From: a virus
Direction: 5' to 3' (one strand)
DNA length: 54,137 nt
IMG/VR virus record: IMGVR_UViG_3300020233_000010
Span: 1 to 54,137 of that record
Below are positions 31,390 through 40,100 of the stretch, piece after piece (the first letter of the stretch is position 1; every line of letters starts with the position of its first letter). The notes under the pieces were generated by a model, which made no database searches, was not told the DNA's origin, and saw only the letters and a program-made list of their open reading frames with translations. A program made the translations under genes and the position numbers.

Positions 31390-32405
31390 TGAAGGTATTA
31401 AGTGTAAGGAATGTAAACTGTGCATACTATGAAGGTATGCAGTTATTGAAAGATGAGGGAAGGTTAATATCCCCAAGAGGTATGGATACGTTAGAAGTTC
31501 CTTGTCCTGTGGCTACTGTATATCAAAATCCTACAGAACGTGTTTGTATGATATCAGAACGAGACGCCAACCCATTCTTCCATCTGTTTGAAAGTATATG
31601 GATACTAGCAGGTAGAAGAGATGTTGAATGGCTTGCTCAATTCAATAGCAACATAGCTAACTTTAGTGACGACGGAGAGCTGTTCCATGCAGGATATGGA
31701 TACAGATTAAGGAAGCAGTTTGGAATGGATCAGATAGATGAGGCAATGGAAGTTCTAAAAGAAAGCGAAGATACGCGCCAAGCAGTATTGCAGATATGGA
31801 ATTGCATAACAGATTTGAATTGTGACAGTAAGGATATTCCGTGTAACGACATTATATTTTTAAAGATACGCGGCGGTCGTCTTAACATTACAGTCTGTTG
31901 TAGAAGCAACGATGTTATTTGGGGTGCGTATGGTGCAAACGTTGTGCAGTTTTCTATGCTGCAAGAATATATAGCTACTAAGCTCGGAATTGAAGTAGGG
32001 ACGTATACTCAGATATCAGATTCATTCCATGCGTATATTGAGAACCCTCAGTTTGAAACTATGATATTGTGGTCAAATGAAGTGGCGAAAATGAAAGCTG
32101 TTCCTGATCTATACAGAATGGTATATATACAGCCCTACCCGATTATGGACGTACCAGATAAATGGGATGAAGATGCTAAGATTTTTGTAGACCATAGCTT
32201 ATATGGAATACAGGATAATGCAGAATATAAGTTGTATAGAAATAAATGGTTCCGTAAAGTTGCCTGTCCAATGTTTCTATGTTGGAAGCAGCATAAGATT
32301 AACGGTACTGGATTATCTAAGACAAATCTTATACAAGCAACGGACTGGCGCAAAGCGGCGGAACAATGGTTTGCCAAAAGGGAGGACATAAAATGCAGTG
32401 GTTAA
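31389..32405 (+). CDS. Thymidylate synthase-family enzyme, probable dUMP hydroxymethylase
   Basis: 338 residues. Thymidylate synthase-fold signatures are ANPFFHLFESIWILAGRRDV, the catalytic Cys in DIPCNDIIF (C152), CCRSNDVIWGAYGANVVQFS and DSFHAYI. The usual PCH is PCN here. Phage members either make dTMP or hydroxymethylate dUMP for incorporation as 5-hydroxymethyluracil. Location beside the DNA-kinase/pyrophosphorylase gene favours hydroxymethylation. The ATG at 31389 overlaps the radical SAM stop (TAATG) and follows GGGAG. Confidence 0.88.
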   Translation: MKVLSVRNVNCAYYEGMQLLKDEGRLISPRGMDTLEVPCPVATVYQNPTERVCMISERDANPFFHLFESIWILAGRRDVEWLAQFNSNIANFSDDGELFHAGYGYRLRKQFGMDQIDEAMEVLKESEDTRQAVLQIWNCITDLNCDSKDIPCNDIIFLKIRGGRLNITVCCRSNDVIWGAYGANVVQFSMLQEYIATKLGIEVGTYTQISDSFHAYIENPQFETMILWSNEVAKMKAVPDLYRMVYIQPYPIMDVPDKWDEDAKIFVDHSLYGIQDNAEYKLYRNKWFRKVACPMFLCWKQHKINGTGLSKTNLIQATDWRKAAEQWFAKREDIKCSG

Positions 32406-32986
32406 AGACAGCAAGATTGGGTGGACAGGTGCAGAGATGCCATACGATTCCTACAGTTCAGAAACATCATTCGGTAGCGGAACATTCATTTAATTGCATA
32501 GTGATAGCTAACCATATATGCAATGAGCTTAATAGAATATATTTTATGGTTGATCTATCTCCTACAGCAGTGTGCTCCTATCTTTTAATACATGACATAC
32601 CAGAGTCATACACTGGAGATATTCCTGCAAATGTAAAAAAGGACTGTACAGCCATTAAGGAGAATCTTTATTTACTTGAAGAAATATGGATGAAAGAAAA
32701 TATACCAGAATATGCTTCGCAGTACACCACTATGACACCTTTAGAAAAGGAAGTTGCATCGTTGGCAGATTCGTTGGAGTTTGTAATGTTCTGTACAGAT
32801 GATTTTGAAATGGGGAATAGATCTCCTGTATTCTTGGAAGCATACAGACGTGGTTGTGAGTATGCAGAATCGAAGTCTGAAATAAAAGAACTGTTGTTAA
32901 CTTCGGAAATAGCAAAAAAGATAACGGAAAGGGCGCGTTACTTAATGCTTTCTATTGGGTGGATACATCAAGGAGCAGAGAAATGA
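32393..32986 (+). CDS. HD-domain nucleotide phosphohydrolase (YfbR-like)
   Basis: 197 residues, ATG at 32393 with GGAGG upstream. HD motifs: QKHHSVAEHSF (first His and AEH), LLIHDIPESYTGDIPA (the HD pair and E/TGD), and a late LADSLEFVMF Asp. This is the 5'-deoxynucleotidase/YfbR type. In hypermodifying phages such enzymes remove normal dTMP or related nucleotides so that the modified precursor is used. The specific nucleotide is inferred. Confidence 0.85.
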   Translation: MQWLKTARLGGQVQRCHTIPTVQKHHSVAEHSFNCIVIANHICNELNRIYFMVDLSPTAVCSYLLIHDIPESYTGDIPANVKKDCTAIKENLYLLEEIWMKENIPEYASQYTTMTPLEKEVASLADSLEFVMFCTDDFEMGNRSPVFLEAYRRGCEYAESKSEIKELLLTSEIAKKITERARYLMLSIGWIHQGAEK

Positions 32987-33357
32987 ATTTAAAAAGAGCA
33001 ACTGCATGGCAGAGTATAGCAAATAGTGATGTACTGTCTTTATCAGAATCAGAAAAGAACTACGGATCAAGTTGGAAGAAGCGCGGTGGTGTAGATAGCT
33101 TTATGATGTTAGCAAGGAAGTGGGATAGGTTGGAATTGCAATGTAAGAAAGAGGATTGGAACATACTTGAAGCAACTATTAAAGATGGAAGGGAAGAAGG
33201 GTTGCTTGATGACATTGGAGATTTACGAAGATACTTGCTACTGGTAGAAGCGGAAGTTCGCCAGCGTATGTATGATGCAGCAGAAAAAGTAAAGAAAGAA
33301 AATATTGAAGTTACCAGAATAGGGGATGCAGAATCAAGCTACATAAACCAAGATTAG
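32983..33357 (+). CDS. Small conserved protein, possible nucleotide-pool helper
   Basis: 124 residues, AGGAGCAGAGA upstream, overlapping the HD gene by ATGA. Central pattern KNYGSSWKKRGGVDSFMMLARKWDRLE, then GLLDDIGDLRRYLLLVEAEVR. I recognise this from small phage proteins near nucleotide-metabolism genes. The YGxxW...D...D layout recalls all-alpha NTP pyrophosphatases (MazG-like/Nmad), but the fold is unproven. Last gene of the rightward arm. Confidence 0.75.
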   Translation: MNLKRATAWQSIANSDVLSLSESEKNYGSSWKKRGGVDSFMMLARKWDRLELQCKKEDWNILEATIKDGREEGLLDDIGDLRRYLLLVEAEVRQRMYDAAEKVKKENIEVTRIGDAESSYINQD

Positions 33358-33718
33358 CAAACCACTATGCAGCCATACAGGCAATACCCACACAGTTTAG
33401 TAGGTTATTAATGCCAGCCCTGTGCGCGTGTAATGCCCTGTACGGCTGTATGCTTTGCCACGTTTTACCCCAACGTGCCGCTACGGGCTTAGAGATTAGC
33501 CTAGCAAGCAATACAAGCGCCCTATACGCTACCGCTTGCACACCTATGGCTAGGCGGCGCTTGCAAGCGGCTTTTTGCCCTGTACATGGCCGCTTAACTG
33601 GTATGGCAAATTGCTTGCCGTACACGCCACCATACGACCGCTGATTACACCCACAACCCCTCCCACACTGGCAACCCGTTCCAGTGCCTAGTTACCAACC
33701 CACCTAGAATTCAAAATA
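33358..33718. other. Convergent intergenic region, GC-rich island
   Basis: 361 nt between the ends of the two arms. It is clearly richer in G+C, and in C on the + strand, than the surrounding purine-rich genes. It contains several short inverted repeats (ACGTT..AACGT near 33459; GGCAA..TTGCC near 33605; CACTGG..CCAGTG near 33668) and a terminator-like hairpin. It also has one ACGCCACC motif (33621-33631) and CCCTGTAC twice (33436, 33578). ORFs on both strands lack ribosome binding sites and look like chance. Confidence 0.65.
33532..33576 (+). terminator. Probable terminator of the rightward arm
   Basis: CCGCTTGCA (33532-33540) pairs with TGCAAGCGG (33562-33570) over 9 bp with a 21-nt loop, followed by CTTTTT. 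It is placed where rightward early transcription should stop before meeting the leftward genes. Confidence 0.55.
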
Positions 33719-33919
33719 CTACTTACCTGTTTTTTCCTTAAAGATTTTATCCCACTCAGTTTTGAGCAAGTCAGTCTTTCCACGAAGTTCTTCCATCTCT
33801 GCATCGGTAGGTTCCGTCCTTCCGTCAGCAGCCATCTCTTGTTGCAACTGGTTAACCCGCATCATTACAGTTAACGCTGTTGCGCTCATGTCTAAAAGCA
33901 ATAACGCATTTGCACCCAT
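33719..33919 (-). CDS. Small protein in the lysis region
   Basis: 66 residues. A hydrophobic N-terminus (MGANALLLLDMSATALTVMM) precedes a charged coiled-coil-like segment (VNQLQQEMAADGRT...MEELRG). This layout is common for small accessory proteins next to phage lysis genes. It directly follows a lipoprotein gene; a spanin-like pairing is possible but unproven. Last gene of the leftward arm. Confidence 0.65.
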   Translation of the reverse strand: MGANALLLLDMSATALTVMMRVNQLQQEMAADGRTEPTDAEMEELRGKTDLLKTEWDKIFKEKTGK

Positions 33920-34276
33920 CTACTTACCCTCCGCTTCTGTCAATACAAATTGTATCGCTGTGATAATGCTAAGAGCAGTAGACAAATTACTGTCATAGTC
34001 AGAAACATTATTAAGTTTCTTGGCTGTAGCCACTGCACTTCTCGCCACTTCAACATCTTCAAATAAACTATCAAGCTTTTTCATTTGCGAATCTGACAGT
34101 CTATTTTGCTTAGCCATGTTTGTAGCAGTGATGAGAATTTCTTGGTAAGCAATCTCAAACTTCTGTTCAGGATTATTGAAAGTTCCCAAACTAGCACAAG
34201 AGGCAAGGCCAAGAACAGCAACAACAAGAAACATAGTTTGTACATATGCAAGTCTCAATCTAATTGTGTTCTTCAT
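33920..34276 (-). CDS. Lipoprotein in the lysis cassette
   Basis: 118 residues. Type II signal peptide with lipobox LASC (FLVVAVLGLASC) and lipidated Cys near residue 27. The mature part is helical (QMKKLDSLFEDVEVARSAVA). It may be an outer-membrane spanin-type protein or a superinfection factor. Coupled to the holin-like gene by ATGA. Confidence 0.7.
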   Translation of the reverse strand: MKNTIRLRLAYVQTMFLVVAVLGLASCASLGTFNNPEQKFEIAYQEILITATNMAKQNRLSDSQMKKLDSLFEDVEVARSAVATAKKLNNVSDYDSNLSTALSIITAIQFVLTEAEGK

Positions 34277-34494
34277 GGCGTCCCTCCGGTTACTTTCGAT
34301 ATTGCTTTACGGGTTCTCAGTGCTTGATAATCTTTTAAGAAACTTACCAACCCACCAACCCCAAGAACTATCCATGCAGACTGAGAAATATCAGAAAGTG
34401 CAAGTTCCGAGTTCTGTTGGAACAGAGCAAGTATGCCAGTTAAAAATAATGTTAAAGAAGCGATCAATGCTCCTAGTGTAGTTTCTATCTTCAT
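34273..34494 (-). CDS. Holin-like two-helix membrane protein
   Basis: 73 residues, AAAGGAGAAATTAAA upstream. Two membrane segments (about residues 7-24 and 38-53) are separated by a short polar loop, with a basic C-terminus (RTRKAISKV). This is the size and topology of a class II holin, and it lies near the endolysin. Confidence 0.65.
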   Translation of the reverse strand: MKIETTLGALIASLTLFLTGILALFQQNSELALSDISQSAWIVLGVGGLVSFLKDYQALRTRKAISKVTGGTP

Positions 34495-34508
34495 TTTAAT
34501 TTCTCCTT

Positions 34509-34997
34509 TTATTTAACTTCTGACCCAGCGGGAACACCCGGGATGCCTTTTATGGTTACCACTCCCCCGGACACTTTTACTGGAATCCACTTCTCCGCTC
34601 CACTTTCTTTAAGTTTTCCATCAGACGGATCATTATAATATGCTGTGACAGCAAAGAAATAATCTCCACTAGGATCAGACGCGCAAGATAGGTCTGAAAG
34701 TTGTATTGTGTCTGATGACATTCCAGGGATATCCAATGGAATTGTTTTGAAGTCGCCTACAGTTTTTGAACAGTAATAAAAATATCCATCGGTAGATGAG
34801 GTGTTAGCATTCCAAAATGCCTTTGTCGCCATCTTGCCGGATATGTCTATGAATATTTTAGGAGTTGATACCGTTGTAGGGGTTGGCTCCGCCTTAACAG
34901 GCTTTACAATTTCTACGTCATTTATAATACCTATTGAAAATACGAACGGAAATAGTAACAGGGTTAGTAACAATTTCTTAATCATCTTCATCTTCAT
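34509..34997 (-). CDS. Secreted hypothetical protein
   Basis: 162 residues. Sec-type signal peptide (KKLLLTLLLFPFVFSIG). The mature part is beta-rich with a polar linker (KAEPTPTTVSTPK) and two cysteines (YYCSK and LSCAS). The N-terminus repeats ATGAAG codons after AGGAGG, so the start could be 34997, 34991 or 34985. Function unknown; possibly a virion or envelope component. Confidence 0.65.
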   Translation of the reverse strand: MKMKMIKKLLLTLLLFPFVFSIGIINDVEIVKPVKAEPTPTTVSTPKIFIDISGKMATKAFWNANTSSTDGYFYYCSKTVGDFKTIPLDIPGMSSDTIQLSDLSCASDPSGDYFFAVTAYYNDPSDGKLKESGAEKWIPVKVSGGVVTIKGIPGVPAGSEVK

Positions 34998-35007
34998 CCT
35001 CCTTTTT

Positions 35008-35550
35008 TTAAATAAAATCTTTTAAAATTTTTCTTAACTTACCTTTACCTCTACTCAGTCTGCTCTTAACTGTTCCTATAGGTATGTCCAGCATATTAGA
35101 AACAGACTCTACAGAGTAGCCTTCTAAATAACATAGTACAATAACTTCTCTGTGCATTTCTTTCATCTGTCCTACCAGCGTAACCATAACTTTACTATAT
35201 AGACTATCAGTTTCATAGTCTTTAGACGCACATCTATGTTCGCAACTATCTGCATAAATTTCTTCTACAGATCTATTCAGTATTTTCCGACTACCCTTTC
35301 TGCAATCATCTATAAACATATTTCTTAATACTCGTCTAATCCAACTTTTAGGATGTTCTACTGTAGGAATATTTTCTACACTATGAAGTCTTACGCAAAG
35401 ATCTTGCACAAGGTCTTCAGCATCCTGAAAGTTATTAGTCATTGTATAGGCCAGATAAACAAAGTAACTTCTATTCTTATCTATAAATAAGCAATACTCC
35501 TTACAACTTTTAGGAGAAGGTGGGTATTCTATAGATACAGAACATTCCAT
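35008..35550 (-). CDS. ECF-type RNA polymerase sigma factor
   Basis: 180 residues. Region 2: DAEDLVQDLCVRLHSV and PKSWIRRVLRNMFIDDCRKG (-10 recognition and core binding). Region 4: MHREVIVLCYLEGYSVESVS followed by IPIGTVKSRLSRGKGKLRKI, a helix-turn-helix for -35 binding. Region 3 is missing, as in ECF factors. Encoded inside the late/lysis cluster, it could redirect host polymerase to late or post-late promoters. I see no anti-sigma gene beside it. Phage-encoded ECF factors are uncommon. Confidence 0.9.
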   Translation of the reverse strand: MECSVSIEYPPSPKSCKEYCLFIDKNRSYFVYLAYTMTNNFQDAEDLVQDLCVRLHSVENIPTVEHPKSWIRRVLRNMFIDDCRKGSRKILNRSVEEIYADSCEHRCASKDYETDSLYSKVMVTLVGQMKEMHREVIVLCYLEGYSVESVSNMLDIPIGTVKSRLSRGKGKLRKILKDFI

Positions 35551-35552
35551 TT

Positions 35553-36071
35553 CTATTCAGCTAAAGTTTCTTCACACAATACTATTCCACGCTTTCCATC
35601 TGTATTAGTTGAGTATCGCCATTCTTTATATCCTCTTGATGCTTTAATAGTATCAGATTCGCACATAGATCCTATATCAACCCTTCCTATAGACTTACCT
35701 TTTAAATTATTGGTGTAAGAATACATCGGCCTAGTTAACCTTTCCATTCCTAAGTAGTGAAGTTCTGCAACTCTCCATTCAAAAGTCCCATCACATACCA
35801 ATGACTGTTCCGTAGTAAGTGGATTCATATTCTTAACTATAAGATTCAATGCTGGCGTCCATTGCCTTGGAACTTTATAAAACTGCTCATCAGAAATTAC
35901 ATAGCACCAAGTTCCTAACCCTATATCTACTTTTAGATATATTGAATCTCTATATCTTTTCAACTTTGAATCCATTAAAAGTGGAAGCATAGATTGAGAA
36001 TATAATTCTGCACTCACATTGACAGGAACAATTGAAAATAAAAACATAAAACTTATAAGTAACCTTTTCAT
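35553..36071 (-). CDS. Secreted hypothetical protein next to the sigma factor
   Basis: 172 residues with a Sec signal peptide (LLISFMFLFSIVPVNVSAE, probable cleavage after VSA). The mature part is about 150 residues with four or more Cys (TWCYVI, VCDG, MCES, LCEE) that may form disulfides. It starts just upstream of the sigma gene. Function unknown. Confidence 0.7.
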   Translation of the reverse strand: MKRLLISFMFLFSIVPVNVSAELYSQSMLPLLMDSKLKRYRDSIYLKVDIGLGTWCYVISDEQFYKVPRQWTPALNLIVKNMNPLTTEQSLVCDGTFEWRVAELHYLGMERLTRPMYSYTNNLKGKSIGRVDIGSMCESDTIKASRGYKEWRYSTNTDGKRGIVLCEETLAE

Positions 36072-36083
36072 TTATCTATCCTC

Positions 36084-36356
36084 CTACCTTCCTTTTATTA
36101 AAACATCCAATCGTCTTTGGGTTCTTCCTAACTTCTTTTCTTCACTACGACTAAGTACACCATCTAACTTTCTATCAGATAAATAATCAATCTCATCTTG
36201 AAGATCATTTAATTGCTGTTGCCTCAACATAGCTTTTATTCCTACAGTCTGTTCTAGCACTTCTACTTCTGTAACATACCTATCCTCTGCCGCAATAGTA
36301 AGGCCGCCAATAGACAGAACCAGAACAATAATACTTGATAGAACTTTAACATCCAT
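36084..36356 (-). CDS. Membrane-anchored coiled-coil protein
   Basis: 90 residues from MDVKVLSSIIVLVLSIGGL, with GAGGAAATATGAA upstream; the longer reading starts at TTG. One N-terminal membrane helix or signal anchor, then a charged helical part (RQQQLNDLQDEIDYLSDRKL). Topology fits an inner-membrane spanin. Confidence 0.65.
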   Translation of the reverse strand: MDVKVLSSIIVLVLSIGGLTIAAEDRYVTEVEVLEQTVGIKAMLRQQQLNDLQDEIDYLSDRKLDGVLSRSEEKKLGRTQRRLDVLIKGR

Positions 36357-36357
36357 T

Positions 36358-36819
36358 TCATATTTCCTCAAAGTGAACTAGATCATCAAAGTGTTGATCG
36401 GAAAAATCCCTATCCTTATCCCAATCTCCGCCCCATCTTAACGGGTGTCCCATATGTCTAGCCGTCCCCTGTACAAATCCAGCAAAGTGATAGAACTGTC
36501 CCATGTCTTTAACGTATGCAGTGAATTCTGCGCGCTGTTCTTTAGTCAGATTATTTATAAATGAGGGTGTCCTAGGCCAAGGAATCTTTCCATTAGTAAA
36601 CGGCGCAACGTCACCGGCTTCCGATGGCGATCTATTATGCTTACCGTCTTTTTCTATCTTAGAACGTTTCGCATCGAACAACTTTTTCTGTTCAGTATTA
36701 GGACGGTATCCTTTTATAAAGGTATTGTCATAATGCTTTACAACTTCTCCAAACACTTTCTGTATATTCTCAGTGGTAGTATCTTTTTCATGTTCTGAAT
36801 TTTGAGAATAGGAAGGCAT
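36358..36819 (-). CDS. Endolysin, M15-type peptidase
   Basis: 153 residues from MPSYSQNSEH (GAGGAG about 7 nt upstream). The peptidase signature is the zinc His in GKHNRSPSEAGDVAPF (H61) with Asp D70, NGKIPWP, LRWGGDWDKDRDF and the terminal DLVHFEE with H150. This is the L-alanyl-D-glutamate/VanY-like peptidase type used by many Gram-negative phages (as in T5) to cut peptidoglycan cross-links. No signal peptide, so a holin is needed for export. Confidence 0.88.
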   Translation of the reverse strand: MPSYSQNSEHEKDTTTENIQKVFGEVVKHYDNTFIKGYRPNTEQKKLFDAKRSKIEKDGKHNRSPSEAGDVAPFTNGKIPWPRTPSFINNLTKEQRAEFTAYVKDMGQFYHFAGFVQGTARHMGHPLRWGGDWDKDRDFSDQHFDDLVHFEEI

Positions 36820-36820
36820 A

Positions 36821-37102
36821 TCAATTCTCCTCATGGGTTCCTGCTATATGATTGTTAAGAATTGTTTCTATAGCTTTTATGTCACTAGCATTTCCGCTTA
36901 TCCTAACATCGTACGAAGATATCCAAACTCCTTGTGCGCTTTGTATTTTAGATACATCATTGACAGCGCCTTCTAAATTAATAACTGAATTCCAAACTCC
37001 GCCCATTATTACACCTAGAAAAATAGTAAGAACATTCTGAATAGTAATTCCCTTCTCTGCTTTAGCATCTGTAACTGGCTGACTGCATTTTTCTGTATTC
37101 AT
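36821..37102 (-). CDS. Holin-like or tail-tip-associated membrane protein
   Basis: 93 residues from MNTEKCSQPVTDAKAEKG; the ATG overlaps the tail-tip stop (TAATG). One hydrophobic segment (IQNVLTIFLGVIMGGVWNSVI) precedes a coiled-coil-like segment. It is between the tail tip and endolysin genes, a common place for an XhlA-like or holin protein. Confidence 0.6.
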   Translation of the reverse strand: MNTEKCSQPVTDAKAEKGITIQNVLTIFLGVIMGGVWNSVINLEGAVNDVSKIQSAQGVWISSYDVRISGNASDIKAIETILNNHIAGTHEEN

Positions 37103-40100
37103 TATTGCGCTCCTACTTTTTGCCACGTTGTCGATCCATTAGTGTTGATATACAAAACTCCTGCAGATGTGGCCCATAAAGAACCTTTACTTGCAGAATG
37201 AGTTGGTGCGGATGTCACCCCAGAAGGTAGCAATCTTACAGTTGCTTTTCCAAGTGTACCAGCGCCGTACACCCCATAACCAGATGAAGATGTAACCTGC
37301 ACAGCAATGCCGTTATTACTTCCAACATCTAAAGCTTTAGCCCCTAACGATAGAGCGCCAGAATACAAATTTCTTAAATCTTGTGTGGGCCTGTTGCCAT
37401 TGCTAGATGTGTTGGTTGCGGTTATAGCTACAGAATCTATTCCTTCCGCCCAGAACGCCGCTGCATTCCCAGTTCCAGTTCTTGCTCTTAACGCCAGACG
37501 TGCGCTACTTAAACTAAGGCTGCCAAAATCACCTACCACCCAATCACTCCCATCTAACCTCTGTCCTATAGAACAAAGCATTTCTACAGTGCCATCCCCT
37601 CTATTTCCTATAACGTACATTTCATTGTTAGATTCATCTATTACTATAGACTTATCCGTAGAAAGTTGCGTAGGAACTATAACAGCCATCGCTCCATGTG
37701 CCAATAACGCATTAGACCCGGACGTTGGAATGCCAGTTAGATTTCCCTCTCCTGTAGTTGTAGACTTGCCAGTGTAGGTGAACACATCAAGATTGTTTTG
37801 AGAATTTATTACTATAGCTTTGTTAGTGCCGGAAGATGCAAAGTCCGTGGTATCTGCAATAGTTAAGGAAGCAGCGTTGGCAGAACTTGCATTAGGAGCA
37901 TGGCTTCCACTGGTGTAAATGACAGGGGAATGAACAGCCCCAGCCTCCAATAGACCTGTAATAAGTAGACGAGAATTATCCCACGTCATCTTATCACCAT
38001 TTGATTTTCCTATTGAAAACTTAGGAGCGCCAGATGAGAAGCCAAGAAAGAATCCTGTTCCTGTGTCAAACGCCGTCTGTCCTGATCTTATATTACCCTG
38101 CGTCAATTCTAGACCGGGAGTCGCGTCTCTAATAGAATCCAAATCTGCTTGTTCTGTAGCTACTACTGCCCATGTAGATAAATTCCACCTTCTAAGCTCG
38201 TTAGTATTCGTGTTGTACCACAAATCCCCTAATGCGTTTGCAGTAGGTGTAGAAGTAGAGTAGAAAGTTGTAACTCTTCCATTCGCTGTTGCTTGCGCGT
38301 CCTGTCCCGCTGTTAGTGCAGCAATTATGTCTGTGTCCTGTAAGACTAGCCACGTACTTCCACTATACTGATAGGTCTTATTACTATCGTTTGTATCAAC
38401 CCATATATCGCCAATAACCATTCCAGACGTTGGAGCTGTTGTTTGATAGAAAGATTCTATCTTACCATCGGCAGCAGCTTGAGAAGCAGCCGCATCATTA
38501 AGTGCCTGTTGTATATCTGTGTCCCTTACAATTACCCAAGCTGTTCCACTGTATCTATACTGTTTATTCTTATCATTTGAGTCAAACCATATATCACCAG
38601 ATACCATTCCAGAAGTTGGAGCAGTCGTCTGTACATAAGTTGTTACGGCAGTTGATCCTTTTGCATTTCTTGACAGGTATACATTATCTATTTTACATAT
38701 TACTCCATTCGGTCCTGGCTTCGCTATTTGAAGTTTTGCATACGCAATATCACTACCGCCACTAAGACCTGTAAAAATAAGACTTGCTTTGAAATCAGAC
38801 CAAGAACTTTTAACAAGAGGATTGAACGATACAAATCCTAAGTTAGTTCCCGCAGCATTAAATCCGACTATACGCATATCCATCGTACTTGCGCCGGATG
38901 TTGTGGCGTAAATATATCTTCCGCTTATCTCAAACACTTCCCCATCTGTTGCAGTAAACGCTCTTGAATTTGCCCATACCCAATTTACAGTTGTGTCTAA
39001 TACTAATGCAGCCGTAGAATTCTCACCTAGTGTGGCGCTTATAGTAGGCTTCTCGCCGCCCGTTCCTGTCAGCTCCCAATAATCAGTATCGCCAGCAGCT
39101 TGTTGATAAAAGTTAGGATCGCCCAAAACATTACTGTCTGTGCCTGTAGTCGCATAATCATCAGGCTTTGAGATTCCTGTTATGTTTGCCCAGACCGCGT
39201 CTGTTGTAGAAACAATGCTATTCCAATCTGTACCATTCCACCTATGCAATTCAAGCGTATCTGTTTGATACCATAAATCTCCTATAGCAGTTGCAGTTGG
39301 AACACTGGTAGATGCAGAGTAGAAAGTTGTTATAGCAGCAGAAGCGGAACCGCTAGTGCCCTGAACACCGCTTGTTGCTCCGGCCGGTTCCCAAGTACTT
39401 ACATTTCCAGATGTATCTACTGCTCTTACCCAATAGTATCGTATAGTTCCATTAGCTTTAGGAATTAAAACGCCGTCACTTGATAGCTGAAATATTCTTG
39501 ATGCCAGCGATCTATCATTAGTAGTGGCTTCCCAAACTTCAACATTTAATAAATCTGCATCAGATGGATTTACCCATGACAATCCTATACCACCAGATAC
39601 ACTACCGTCCGCAGCTAGAGTAGATGGTGGACTTGGCGCGGCTGTCTTTCCTACTACTGTATGGCCAGAAACTGTCAGCCAAGAACTACGCACGCCTAGA
39701 GAATTTACCGCTCTAACTCTTACGTCATAACTTATTCCATCCTGAACTGGCGAAACATAGGTACTTACAGCAGCTAACCCGAAAGAAGGTGAGACAGGGA
39801 TGAACGTCGAGTCTGCATTCTTTTTATGTTCTATCTCGTACCCTGTTACAAATATATCATCTGAAGCTGTCCAGCTTGCAAGTATTCTAGAAACTACAGT
39901 CCCATCTCCCATTAATAATAGTTGTGCAGTACCAGATGAAAGAGTAAGGCTAGTAGGAGCAGCAATAGCAGATGGATCTGGTAAGTTAGTATCTGGCGGC
40001 GTTGGTATTCCTGCAGGTATTGTTCTGTCGTAGACAGTCGGTTCATGCTCTACAACTGCAAATTCCAATGTTCCGTTCATCTTCAATCTTATACTTACAA

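Noticed and set aside
33365-33644. Overlapping ORFs on both strands in the convergent island
   Set aside because: No ribosome binding sites, composition explained by the local GC-rich sequence, and no recognisable protein pattern.
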